This document shows, one piece after another, positions 1 to 6,019 of a stretch of DNA of 8,884 bases (positions within the stretch are counted from its first letter, which is position 1; the number at the start of each line of letters is the position of its first letter). The stretch is from JBCDCP01 sp039181495 (GTDB lineage: Bacteria; Pseudomonadota; Alphaproteobacteria; Rhizobiales; Tepidamorphaceae). The stretch lies in NCBI GenBank assembly GCA_039181495.1, contig JBCDCP010000115.1, positions 1 to 8,884 of the forward strand, given 5' to 3'. The translations under genes and the position numbers were made by a program. The notes beneath the pieces are model-generated. The model was not told the DNA's origin. It made no database searches and saw only the letters and a program-made list of their open reading frames with translations.

Positions 1-2
1 GC

Positions 3-44
3 GCGGACTACCTCACCATGATCCGGCAGAGAGCGGCAGCGTGA
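3..44 (+). CDS. C-terminal end of an unidentified upstream gene (partial)
   Basis: Only the last 13 codons are in the window (ending ...YLTMIRQRAAA), followed by TGA at 42-44. The frame is preferred because its stop overlaps a GTG start at 41 in a GTGA junction, and the next genes in this block continue the same tightly packed arrangement. Nothing can be said about function. The reading depends on the overlap pattern alone, so it could be chance. Confidence 0.35.
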   Translation, partial: ADYLTMIRQRAAA

Positions 45-205
45 CCGACGATTACGACGCTGCCGACAACAGCCGCAAGTCCTTCACGCTGGCCTTGGCA
101 GCTATCCGCGAACAACACATCCGAAACGGGGAGATTGAACCCACCAATGAGCAAGAACGCCGTTGGGCTGCTGAAGGCCCCAAGCCGACCGAAGGACGTG
201 ACTGA
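41..205 (+). CDS. Small hypothetical protein, 54 aa, in an overlapping mini-gene block
   Basis: This is an open frame of 54 codons starting with GTG at 41, in a 4-base GTGA overlap with the preceding stop, and ending at TGA 203-205. The product is hydrophilic and charged: an acidic start (MTDDYDAADN), then a predicted amphipathic helix around residues 14-28 (FTLALAAIREQHIRN), then a charged, proline-containing tail. There is no signal peptide, membrane segment or recognisable motif. Its 3' end overlaps the next gene by about 59 bases in another frame, so one of the two starts may be wrong. The composition and packing resemble phage or plasmid accessory genes. I do not recognise the family. 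Confidence 0.45.
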   Translation: MTDDYDAADNSRKSFTLALAAIREQHIRNGEIEPTNEQERRWAAEGPKPTEGRD

Positions 206-470
206 TTGGCTATCCCCGACCAAGTTCCAGTGTCCGGCGTGCAAGGAATCAACCCGGCTGCACCTGACCAGAAGCCGCTACCAATGCACTTTCTGCGGCC
301 ATGTGATTTTCGAATGCTGTGATGTCGAGAAAGCGGCCACGGAAACGGTCATATATCCGGAATTTGGCGGCGAAAGCCCTACGGAATCCACTGTTTCGCA
401 AGCGGGTTATACCGGCCAAACACCGAAACAACAGACAGCCGAAACACCGGCAGACTGGCGAGCGCGATGA
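147..470 (+). CDS. Small zinc-ribbon protein, about 107 aa, function unknown
   Basis: The ATG at 147 is preferred, with a GGGGAG Shine-Dalgarno-like stretch at 128-133. A TTG at 135 in the same frame would add four residues but sits only 1 base from that stretch. Counting from the ATG, the protein has a four-cysteine zinc ribbon: C29-P-A-C32, a 14-residue basic spacer, then C47-T-F-C50 followed by GHVIF. Two more cysteines (57-58) follow directly. The C-terminal half is low-complexity, rich in T, E, P and Q, and probably disordered. The ribbon resembles those at the N-terminus of some IS transposases and in phage replication or transcription factors, but there is no catalytic domain here. The stop overlaps the next start in an ATGA junction, which suggests co-translation. 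A DNA- or RNA-binding adaptor role is inference only. Confidence 0.6.
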   Translation: MSKNAVGLLKAPSRPKDVTDWLSPTKFQCPACKESTRLHLTRSRYQCTFCGHVIFECCDVEKAATETVIYPEFGGESPTESTVSQAGYTGQTPKQQTAETPADWRAR

Positions 471-655
471 CGACGAATGACACGCCGCCGACTATCGAGG
501 AAGTGCCGTATCAAGGTGAAGTCGTTGACGACCTCACTACGGCAATCAATGCCATGAAAAACAACGGGGTCAACGATACGGATTTTGCGCTGATGCTGCG
601 CCGCGCCCGCTATGAAATTCTGTCACACCGTCGCCGCGCCAAGTGGGGCTACTGA
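467..655 (+). CDS. Small hypothetical protein, 62 aa
   Basis: The ATG at 467 overlaps the stop of the zinc-ribbon gene by four bases (ATGA), so translation is probably coupled. The product starts hydrophilic and acidic (residues 1-25). It then has a likely helix with a DTDFALMLRRARYEIL segment (about residues 38-53) and ends in a basic tail (HRRRAKWGY). There are no cysteines, signal peptide or membrane segment. The acidic start with an arginine-rich end is common among small nucleic-acid-associated phage proteins, but I do not recognise a family. The stop codon (653-655) lies within the 3' end of the convergent gene at 649, giving a 7-base tail-to-tail overlap. Confidence 0.55.
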   Translation: MTTNDTPPTIEEVPYQGEVVDDLTTAINAMKNNGVNDTDFALMLRRARYEILSHRRRAKWGY

Positions 656-978
656 TCCTTCCCCAACCCCTCCTTCAAAGTCGCCGCTACAGCCCAAGTC
701 TTACCCCGTTTCCCCCGCCTTTCATTCCCGACGCTGGAAACAAGGTCAGCCATGGCCACCTGGGTTTGATGGAAGGACTTCACCAGTCCTAACGCTGCTT
801 CGAAGCTCTCTGCATTACCGCTTGCAAACTCAACGCCACCGATTCTGACGTTCCACCACCAGTCATCAGATAGCTCCGGTGGTTGCCTTATGACCGTCCC
901 TATCTGCTCATTATCGCAATAGACGTTCCTGTAGTTTTCAGATCGACCACGAAGGGCAGAGCGGTGTGTGTAGCGCAT
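649..978 (-). CDS. Hypothetical protein, 109 aa, with a WWW motif
   Basis: The gene reads leftward from ATG at 976-978 to TAG at 649-651. A TTG at 1017 in the same frame would add 13 residues; neither start has a clear Shine-Dalgarno sequence. The product is soluble. It has an N-terminal basic stretch, a probable beta-rich core containing IGTVIRQP and DDWWWNVRIGG (three tryptophans at about 52-54), a short helix (AESFEAALGLVKSFH) and a basic, glycine-containing tail (about residues 85-109). The layout (short strand with IG, then W-x-W, then glycine, then helix) recalls a class of small uncharacterised proteins I remember from rhizobial genomic islands, but no function is known to me. It converges on the small plus-strand gene block, with overlapping stops. 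Confidence 0.55.
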   Translation of the reverse strand: MRYTHRSALRGRSENYRNVYCDNEQIGTVIRQPPELSDDWWWNVRIGGVEFASGNAESFEAALGLVKSFHQTQVAMADLVSSVGNERRGKRGKTWAVAATLKEGLGKDQ

Positions 979-1014
979 GCCCAAAGGTGCGGGGCGCGTC
1001 GTGATTTCGCAAGT

Positions 1015-1077
1015 CAAAACAATGGGGTCTCATTTCCCCGCACTTTCCTACAAAGCATTGTCAGCAAACGGCAATGC
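1015..1077 (-). terminator. Two weak hairpins downstream of the mnt operon, possible transcript end
   Basis: Read on the minus strand, the first hairpin has a GCATTG/CAATGC stem (arms at plus positions 1072-1077 and 1055-1060) followed by a short TTTG. The second has a GGGG/CCCC stem (1036-1039 and 1024-1027) followed by ATTGTTTTG. Both stems are short (4-6 bp) and the T tracts are imperfect, so an intrinsic terminator for the leftward operon is only a possibility. The rest of the 979-1128 spacer shows nothing else convincing. Confidence 0.25.
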
Positions 1078-1128
1078 CACAATCTCACCGCCCACCATAC
1101 TCAGTCCCATCTTGGCCGAAAGATCGGT

Positions 1129-2064
1129 TCAAACAGCGTTTACCTCCCTCGCTGCGCCGACCCGCGCGCGATGTGGCCCATAAAGGCAGGCGAGCCCCAG
1201 GATGAGGCCGGACACCGCCGCGATCATGCCTGCGGCGCTGACCGCATTCTCAGCGCCAAACCACAGCGGCCCATAGCCTGCAAAGACATAGCCAAGAACT
1301 GCCGACAGAACTGCGAACAGGATTGACCACCAGACCTGCAGTTCCAGGGAATTGGTCATGAGCCGGGCGGCCGCTGGCGGGCAGATGAACATCGCGATGA
1401 CGATGATCGATCCGACGGCGTCGAATGCGGCAACCGCGGCAATTGCCGCTGTGATCACCAACCCGAAGCCAATAGCAGTTGTTGGCAGGCCGAGGGCTTG
1501 GGCGAAACCCTCATCAAATGTCGAGATCTTTAGCCAGCGCCAGAGAACGAGCGTCAGCCCCACGATGAGTGCGCAGACGATCGCGATGCGTCCGAGCTCA
1601 TCGGGCAGGGCGGCCAGCGCTTCTGCATCAAGTAGAGAATGCCATCCCTCGGCCTTGAACCAGATCAGACTCTCGAGATTGCCCATCAGCGCATGTTCGA
1701 CATCAAGATGGACGCCCGAGGTATCTGTCTGCTCCAGAAGGAGCACGCCGCCGGCAAAGAGCGTGGTGAAGGTGACGCCCATGGCGGCCCCAGGCTCGAT
1801 GTTCCCGAGCTTCTTGATGGCTTCAATCATAACCACAGCAACGATGGCGGCGCCTGCCGCACCGATCAGCATCGGCATGGCCGCTACAGTGCCGGTGACA
1901 AGAAAGGCCACAACTATGCCCGGCAGAACAACATGGCTGATTGCGTCGCCTATCAGGGCTTGTCGGCGCAACACCAGAAAGTTGCCCGGCAACGCGCAGG
2001 CAATGGATGCAAGAACGCCGATCAGGATCGGGGTCAGTGAGAACTGGACGAATTCGGCTCCCAT
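1129..2064 (-). CDS. mntD: Manganese/iron ABC transporter permease MntD (SitD/TroD type)
   Basis: This is an integral-membrane permease of the ABC-3 (ZnuB/TroD/SitD) family, 311 aa, forming half of the channel that carries Mn2+ or Fe2+ across the inner membrane. The protein is largely hydrophobic, with roughly 8-9 membrane segments. Family hallmarks are LRRQALIGDAISHVVLPGI at about 32-50, which contains the helix that couples to the ATPase, and IVIAMFICPPAAARL at about 221-235. The start at 2062-2064 is chosen because AGGAG lies 7 bases upstream and the protein then begins at the normal family N-terminus. The frame stays open to an ATG at 2155-2157, but that would add 31 hydrophilic residues overlapping the previous gene. 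It lacks the cytoplasmic tail found on MntC. It is the last gene of the operon, 28 bp after the methyltransferase-like gene. Confidence 0.93.
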   Translation of the reverse strand: MGAEFVQFSLTPILIGVLASIACALPGNFLVLRRQALIGDAISHVVLPGIVVAFLVTGTVAAMPMLIGAAGAAIVAVVMIEAIKKLGNIEPGAAMGVTFTTLFAGGVLLLEQTDTSGVHLDVEHALMGNLESLIWFKAEGWHSLLDAEALAALPDELGRIAIVCALIVGLTLVLWRWLKISTFDEGFAQALGLPTTAIGFGLVITAAIAAVAAFDAVGSIIVIAMFICPPAAARLMTNSLELQVWWSILFAVLSAVLGYVFAGYGPLWFGAENAVSAAGMIAAVSGLILGLACLYGPHRARVGAAREVNAV

Positions 2065-2071
2065 GGAGCGG

Positions 2072-2076
2072 CTCCT
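2072..2076 (-). promoter_or_regulatory. Shine-Dalgarno AGGAG fixing the mntD start
   Basis: AGGAG on the minus strand sits 7 bases before ATG 2064. No comparable site precedes the longer in-frame ATG at 2157, so this site decides the start. Confidence 0.75.
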
Positions 2077-2092
2077 GAATTGTCTGGCGCTG

Positions 2093-2773
2093 CTATGCGG
2101 CACTGCCGGTTTCATTCCGGGCTGCGGTCGGCAGAAGCCGTCCGGTCCGTGCGGCATAGCGGGTCCAATCGGTTCCGAAACGCTCGGCCATCATTTGTTC
2201 CTCCGCCCTAACGCGGTCGAGATAGAGAACCGTGAAGGTGAAGAACCCCGCAGGCCCTGCGATCCAGTTGCCGAGAAAAGCGGCCTGGGCAGCGGCGATC
2301 AGGAAGATCGCGCTATACATCGGGTGGCGTATGCGGCTGTAGACGCCCCTGGTGACCAGCTTGTGTGTGCTGCGCAGTTCCAGCGTGACCGACCAGTTCT
2401 GTCCGAGATCGGCATGCGAGCGCCAGAACAACCACAGCCCCGCAATTGAAAGCACCGCACCGAGGCCGAGCACCCATAAGGGCGTTGCATAATTCGCAAA
2501 ATCCAAGAGCGGCGTGGCGATAGCAATGGCGGGCAGATAGGACATGCCGGCTGCGACCAACTGCAACAAGAATGTCTCCCTGACCTGCCGGTGCCGGCTG
2601 GCGATCGGCAGCGGGTCAGATGTGTATTGCGCCCGGATCCCCAACAAAGCGAGGGTTGAAGCCAGGAACATGACGATCCCGGGTGTAAGCGCACCGCGCC
2701 AGGCTGCGGCCCCGGCCAGCACTATCGCGATCAGAACGGCCATAGCGAAGCTGCGAAGAACCTGTCTGTTCAT
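2093..2773 (-). CDS. Isoprenylcysteine carboxyl methyltransferase (ICMT/PEMT)-like membrane protein
   Basis: This 226-aa polytopic membrane protein has about five hydrophobic segments (roughly 8-26, 31-47, 72-92, 98-117, 152-187). The C-terminal half carries the ICMT/PEMT-type SAM-binding signature: a W-R-S-H-x-x-L-G-Q-N-W-S block at 117-128, then LVTRGVYSRIRHPMYSA at 139-155 with the conserved RHP, a glutamate pair at 191-192, and a RFG...W...Y...GRLLP ending at about 199-215. Family members methylate prenylated cysteines, phospholipids or small thiols, and most bacterial ones have no known substrate. Relatives are found in some metal-resistance clusters (NccN/CnrN type). The gene lies between the two permease genes of the importer, 11 bp after mntC and 28 bp before mntD, on the same strand and with a near-ideal Shine-Dalgarno. 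Co-transcription is therefore very likely. Substrate and role are unknown. Confidence 0.88.
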   Translation of the reverse strand: MNRQVLRSFAMAVLIAIVLAGAAAWRGALTPGIVMFLASTLALLGIRAQYTSDPLPIASRHRQVRETFLLQLVAAGMSYLPAIAIATPLLDFANYATPLWVLGLGAVLSIAGLWLFWRSHADLGQNWSVTLELRSTHKLVTRGVYSRIRHPMYSAIFLIAAAQAAFLGNWIAGPAGFFTFTVLYLDRVRAEEQMMAERFGTDWTRYAARTGRLLPTAARNETGSAA

Positions 2774-2776
2774 CCT

Positions 2777-2785
2777 TCACCTCCT
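2777..2785 (-). promoter_or_regulatory. Near-perfect Shine-Dalgarno AGGAGGTGA for the methyltransferase-like gene
   Basis: AGGAGGTGA is fully complementary to the 16S rRNA 3' end and starts at the last base of the mntC stop codon. The AGGAGG core is 6 bases from the ATG. It is the strongest ribosome-binding site in the operon, so this gene is probably translated independently and well. Confidence 0.75.
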
Positions 2786-3990
2786 CACACTGCGACGGGA
2801 CCGCCGAGGTGAGCGTCAAAAGCGGCTATCTCGTCAGCTGTGAAGACGTCTTCGATCGGCGTGAGGCCGTCATAGCGACCCGTGAGACCGACGTCCCGAT
2901 GGATCTCGCGAGCAATCTCCCAGCGCCGTTCATCTCGTGCGATTTTGGCGGCCTGGGCTCGGCCTGCGTCGGTTGGCACGCCATCCGCCCGAGCCAACCC
3001 TTCCGATTTGAGGACCCGGATCGTGTAGGGCTCAAGAATTTTTTCAGACCGGGCCAAAGACAACAAACCCTGCCGCAGATGCACCCGCCGCTGGAACTGT
3101 CGGTGCTGGATAATCGCCGCCGCGACACCGCGCGCGGGCGCGAAGAGCAGTGAGAAAAGGAACAGCGCCGCTGCAACGAGAACGATGATTGGGCCGGTTG
3201 GCAGGGCACGGGCCGAGGCCGAAATTGCCGCCCCGACATAGCCCGAGAAGCCGCCGATTGCGCCAGCGTACCAAATGACGTGGGCGCTCTTGTCCGTCCA
3301 GAAACGTGCTGTCACCGGCGGAATGATCAGCATGGCGACGATGAGAATCAGGCCGACAAGCTTGAGGCCGATGACCGTCACGGCCATCACAAGCCCCATC
3401 ATGGCAAGATCGATCTGCCGCACATTGTAGCCCGATGCCGCAGCGTAAACCGGATCGAACGCAACCAGTGTCATCGGGCGGCGCAGGACATAGGTCGCCA
3501 ACACCGCGAGCGATCCGCCAATTGCAATCACAACGGCATCCTGAAACAGCATGCCTGCCGTCGACCCCAGGAGAAAGCTCTCAAGACCGGCCTGCCGCCC
3601 CGCACTCATCGTCTGTATAACGGTAAGCATGACGATCCCGATGCCGAAGAAGACCGATAACACCGCACCGATGGCCGCATCTTCGGACAGCCGGGTCCGA
3701 CGTGCCATCCAGTCCACCAACACGAGGCCGATCCAGGCGGTCGCCGCGGAGCCTGCCAGCAAGCCGAGAAGGTTACGGCCATCACCGCCGAGCGCCACCA
3801 TCGCCACGAACGCCAAGGTGACGCCGGGAAGTGTCGCGTGAGCAACGGCGTCGGAGACCAGAGCACGCTTGCGCAGGAACAGGAAAGTTCCCGCGGTGCC
3901 CGCTGCAAAGCCCAGCAGCCCGGCGCCGATCGCCACCAGGCTGGCGTTGTATCCGGACTGGAGCAACAGCGCTTCCAGAAAGGGTGTCAT
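2785..3990 (-). CDS. mntC: Manganese/iron ABC transporter permease MntC with C-terminal winged-helix-like extension
   Basis: This 401-aa protein has an ABC-3 permease at residues 1 to about 288 and a cytoplasmic tail at 289-401. The permease part shows the family motifs LRKRALVSDAVAHATLPGV (39-57) and ILIVAMLIIPPVTARF (215-230). A typical permease of this family is about 285 aa. The extra tail has helix-rich, winged-helix-like features (YTIRVLKSEGLAR at 322-334, TDAGRAQAAKIARDERRWE at 340-358) and ends in LTPIEDVFTADEIAAFDAHLG. It resembles the DNA-binding part of DtxR/MntR proteins. The long-permease form is known from Bacillus MntC and chlamydial YtgCR. In my unaligned reading, the DtxR histidine ligand before R-L-x-E is replaced by E354 and the EHH motif is absent, so metal binding by the tail is doubtful. 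The start overlaps mntB by four bases (ATGA). Confidence 0.93.
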   Translation of the reverse strand: MTPFLEALLLQSGYNASLVAIGAGLLGFAAGTAGTFLFLRKRALVSDAVAHATLPGVTLAFVAMVALGGDGRNLLGLLAGSAATAWIGLVLVDWMARRTRLSEDAAIGAVLSVFFGIGIVMLTVIQTMSAGRQAGLESFLLGSTAGMLFQDAVVIAIGGSLAVLATYVLRRPMTLVAFDPVYAAASGYNVRQIDLAMMGLVMAVTVIGLKLVGLILIVAMLIIPPVTARFWTDKSAHVIWYAGAIGGFSGYVGAAISASARALPTGPIIVLVAAALFLFSLLFAPARGVAAAIIQHRQFQRRVHLRQGLLSLARSEKILEPYTIRVLKSEGLARADGVPTDAGRAQAAKIARDERRWEIAREIHRDVGLTGRYDGLTPIEDVFTADEIAAFDAHLGGPVAV

Positions 3991-4826
3991 GCGGGAAGGC
4001 CGGCGAGATCCAGCTGGTTGAGATGAGTAGCGGCCAGCCGCCCGCCGTAGGTGGCATGGAGATGTTCGGCTGTGAACGCCGTGTCCACAGGGCCCTCCGC
4101 AAATTTGCGCACGTTGATGAGGAGGACGTGGTCGAAATAGCTGCGCACAGTCGCAAGATCGTGGTGGACGCAGACCACGGCTCTGCGTTCGGTCTTGAGC
4201 GACTGGAGCACCTCGATGACCGCCCTTTCTGTAGCTGCATCGACACCTGCAAGAGGCTCGTCAAGCAGATAGAGATCGGCATCCTGAGCCAGCGCCCGGG
4301 CAAGGAAAACACGCTGCTGTTGGCCGCCGGAAAGCTGGCCGATCTGGCGGTCTTTGAAGTCGGCCATGCCCACTCTCTCAAGGCAGTCTTCGGCCTTTGC
4401 CTTCTGCGCGCGGGTAAATCGTCTCAGCAGTCCGACCCCGCGATAGAGCCCCATCAGCACCACGTCGATCACCGTCGTTGGAAAATCCCAGTCAACGCTT
4501 GCCCGCTGAGGCACATAAGCGACGCGGTTGCGCGTATTCTCGATGGGCTCTCCGAAGACCGTGACTTCGCCTGATACGCGCGGGATCACGCCCAGAGCCG
4601 CCTTCAACAAGGTCGATTTTCCGGCTCCGTTCGGGCCGATAATTGCCGTCATCGCTTCGGGAGGAAAAGTTGCGTCCAGCGAGAAGACAGCCGGCTTGTC
4701 GCCATAAGAGACCGTCATGCCACGAATGGACAGCGGCATCTCATCATTGGCGTAGTCCGGCTCGACGAACGCCCCGACATCAGTGGCAAGGCTCACACCT
4801 GCCTTATTGTCTGAGACTATTCTCAT
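3987..4826 (-). CDS. mntB: Manganese/iron ABC transporter ATP-binding protein MntB
   Basis: This 279-aa cytoplasmic ATPase powers the importer. Complete ABC motifs are visible: Walker A GPNGAGKST at 64-72, Q-loop glutamine 107 in YVPQRASVDWDFP (the metal-importer subfamily pattern), signature LSGGQQQR at 165-172, Walker B LYLLDEP at 185-191 with catalytic E190, D-loop around AGVD at 193-196, and switch histidine 221/222 in VHHDL. The first 30 residues before MPLSIRGMTVSYG are a non-conserved hydrophilic lead. Translation could also start at M30, but the ATG at 4826 overlaps the last base of the mntA stop (TGATG), which favours the longer form and translational coupling. The nearest relatives are TroB/SitB/MntB. 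ZnuC-type zinc ATPases are possible but less likely given the mntR neighbour. Confidence 0.95.
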   Translation of the reverse strand: MRIVSDNKAGVSLATDVGAFVEPDYANDEMPLSIRGMTVSYGDKPAVFSLDATFPPEAMTAIIGPNGAGKSTLLKAALGVIPRVSGEVTVFGEPIENTRNRVAYVPQRASVDWDFPTTVIDVVLMGLYRGVGLLRRFTRAQKAKAEDCLERVGMADFKDRQIGQLSGGQQQRVFLARALAQDADLYLLDEPLAGVDAATERAVIEVLQSLKTERRAVVCVHHDLATVRSYFDHVLLINVRKFAEGPVDTAFTAEHLHATYGGRLAATHLNQLDLAGLPA

Positions 4827-5830
4827 CAGTTGAGCAGCCCCTGCATGCCATCGTGGGGGGCGTCTCCGCCCAGAGCGTCGGCAATGGTGGTCGCATTGTG
4901 GTCGATCATGCCGAGATAGGTGCCTTCATAGGTACCGTCTTCGCCCATGGCATCCGAGAACAGCGTGCCACCGATCGTGACGTCGTGGCCGCGTGCTGCA
5001 GCACCTTCAATAAGTGCGCGGATATTGCGATCGGATACCGAGCTCTCAACAAAAACCGCCTTGATGTCGCGCTGGACCAACATGTCGACCAGTCCGGAGA
5101 TCCGTTGCAGGCCGGCTTCAGATTCGGTGGAAATGCCCTGGATGCCCGTCACTTCGAAGCCATAAGCCGAGCCGAAATAGTTGAAAGCGTCATGGGCTGA
5201 CAGCAGCACACGGCTTTCGGGCGACACCGACGACAACACCTGGGTTGTGTACTGGGCAAGGGCATTCAGCTCGCCAATATGTGCATCGGTATTGGCTCGG
5301 AACAATGCCTCGCTCTCGGGCTTAACGGCAATCAACGCATCACGCACCTTCAGAACCACTTGGCTCCACAGGTTTGGGTTCATCCAGACATGGGGGTCGT
5401 ACTTGTCGTCATAATCGTCATGGCTGATCAGCAGATTACGCGGTAAGCCTTCGGCAACCGCCACCACGTCGTTGTCTTGGGCCAGTTCACGCAGAAAGTC
5501 CTCCATCTGCGCTTCGAGATAGAGACCATGCCAGAGCACCAGATCAGCGTTCGCCATCGCCACGATATCCGAGCGGGTCTGGCGGTAGGCGTGCGGATCG
5601 ACGCCGGGTCCCATCAGGGCCCGTACATCGACCAGATCACCACCGACTTCGCGCGCTGCATCGGCAATCATGCCTGTTGTAGCCACGACGCCGATGGGTT
5701 CGGCCGCCTTGGCCGGCATAAATGGTGCAATACCGAGGGCAATAACGGCACCCAATGCCAGTCCGATAATACCTCGCCGATTGAGCGAGTGTCCGGCAAC
5801 TCCACGCTGGCTTTCAAAAAACGATGACAT
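4826..5830 (-). CDS. mntA: Manganese/iron ABC transporter periplasmic binding protein MntA (SitA/TroA type)
   Basis: This cluster A-I (ZnuA/TroA family) binding protein captures Mn2+/Fe2+, or possibly Zn2+, in the periplasm and delivers it to MntC/MntD. Numbered from the longer in-frame ATG at 5860, the likely ligands are H90 (DPHAYRQ), H157 (DPHVWMNP), H223 (SAHDAF) and D303 (LFSDAMG). This is the His-His-His-Asp set of TroA-like proteins. Only a short acidic segment (SHDDYDDKYD) precedes H157 in place of the long His-rich loop of ZnuA, which fits Mn/Fe better than Zn. I place the start at ATG 5828-5830 because AGAGG lies 8 bases upstream, whereas the ATG at 5858-5860 has none. The signal peptide is LNRRGIIGLAL...PAKA, cleaved before AEP. 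Its twin arginine could mean Tat export, but this is unproven. There is no lipobox. The ORF is first in the operon. Confidence 0.94.
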   Translation of the reverse strand: MSSFFESQRGVAGHSLNRRGIIGLALGAVIALGIAPFMPAKAAEPIGVVATTGMIADAAREVGGDLVDVRALMGPGVDPHAYRQTRSDIVAMANADLVLWHGLYLEAQMEDFLRELAQDNDVVAVAEGLPRNLLISHDDYDDKYDPHVWMNPNLWSQVVLKVRDALIAVKPESEALFRANTDAHIGELNALAQYTTQVLSSVSPESRVLLSAHDAFNYFGSAYGFEVTGIQGISTESEAGLQRISGLVDMLVQRDIKAVFVESSVSDRNIRALIEGAAARGHDVTIGGTLFSDAMGEDGTYEGTYLGMIDHNATTIADALGGDAPHDGMQGLLN

Positions 5831-5838
5831 ACGGGCTA

Positions 5839-5843
5839 CCTCT
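5839..5843 (-). promoter_or_regulatory. Shine-Dalgarno AGAGG favouring the shorter mntA start
   Basis: AGAGG on the minus strand lies 8 bases before ATG 5830. The stretch before the alternative ATG at 5860 (GACCACGGGCGCGA) has no purine-rich site. Confidence 0.6.
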
Positions 5844-5937
5844 GTAAGGTTCTCTGACATTCGCGCCCGTGGTCGAAGACACGTGGTCTGACCGTCCAGG
5901 GCGTCGTGCGAACGGTTAAATTTGCATCAGGCTTCAA

Positions 5938-5965
5938 AATGTAGCCCTTGCAAACAGAACGTCAA
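5938..5965 (-). promoter_or_regulatory. Sigma-70-like promoter of the mntABC-methyltransferase-mntD operon
   Basis: On the minus strand a -35 TTGACG (plus 5960-5965) and a -10 TACATT (plus 5938-5943) are separated by 16 bases. Transcription would begin near 5931, leaving a leader of about 100 bases before ATG 5830. The palindromic MntR-type operator directly abuts the -35 box, which fits repression by blocking RNA polymerase. Confidence 0.6.
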
Positions 5966-5995
5966 TAGACTAAAAATATTAGCCTAGACTAAAAT
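5966..5995. promoter_or_regulatory. Compound palindromic operator, probable MntR/DtxR-family binding site
   Basis: The core is TTAGcCTAGaCTAA at 5979-5992, a near-perfect palindrome (TTAG.CTAG.CTAA) that extends outward to about 5976-5995. A second, partly overlapping palindrome, CTAAaaataTTAG, is at 5970-5982. The 10-mer TAGACTAAAA occurs twice, starting at 5966 and 5985, a 19-base period. The style (TTAG...CTAA half-sites) matches operators of DtxR-family metalloregulators. It lies between the divergent mntA and mntR genes, touching the mntA -35 box and ending 24 bases before the mntR start. The binding protein is inferred from position. Confidence 0.7.
5966..5995 (+). promoter_or_regulatory. 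Possible mntR promoter inside the operator
   Basis: TAGACT (5966-5971) and TAAAAT (5990-5995), spaced by 18 bases, could be the -35 and -10 boxes for rightward transcription, giving a very short leader before ATG 6020. If correct, the operator covers the whole promoter and mntR would be autorepressed. The boxes match consensus only moderately and coincide with the operator repeat, so this is tentative. Confidence 0.3.
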
Positions 5996-6019
5996 AGATT
6001 GACGAGATAGATTTTACCC

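Noticed and set aside
2065..2157. N-terminal extension of MntD from the upstream ATG at 2157
   Set aside because: The added residues are hydrophilic and non-family-like, overlap the preceding gene, and have no ribosome-binding site, whereas ATG 2064 has AGGAG at ideal spacing.
1352..2449. Long plus-strand open frame opposite the permease and methyltransferase genes
   Set aside because: Its translation is low-complexity and typical of the antisense of high-GC membrane-protein genes. The minus-strand products have clear family motifs.
3831..4574. Plus-strand frame of about 247 codons opposite mntB
   Set aside because: It is a shadow of the ATPase gene, whose Walker and signature motifs are intact.
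5868..5888. Direct repeat CGTGGTC twice with a 14-base period in the mntA leader
   Set aside because: It is only 7 bases long, downstream of the promoter and without dyad symmetry, so it is probably chance.
5831..5930. Possible manganese riboswitch (yybP-ykoY type) in the mntA leader
   Set aside because: The leader of about 100 bases shows no recognisable conserved helices of that class, and such riboswitches usually activate efflux rather than uptake genes.
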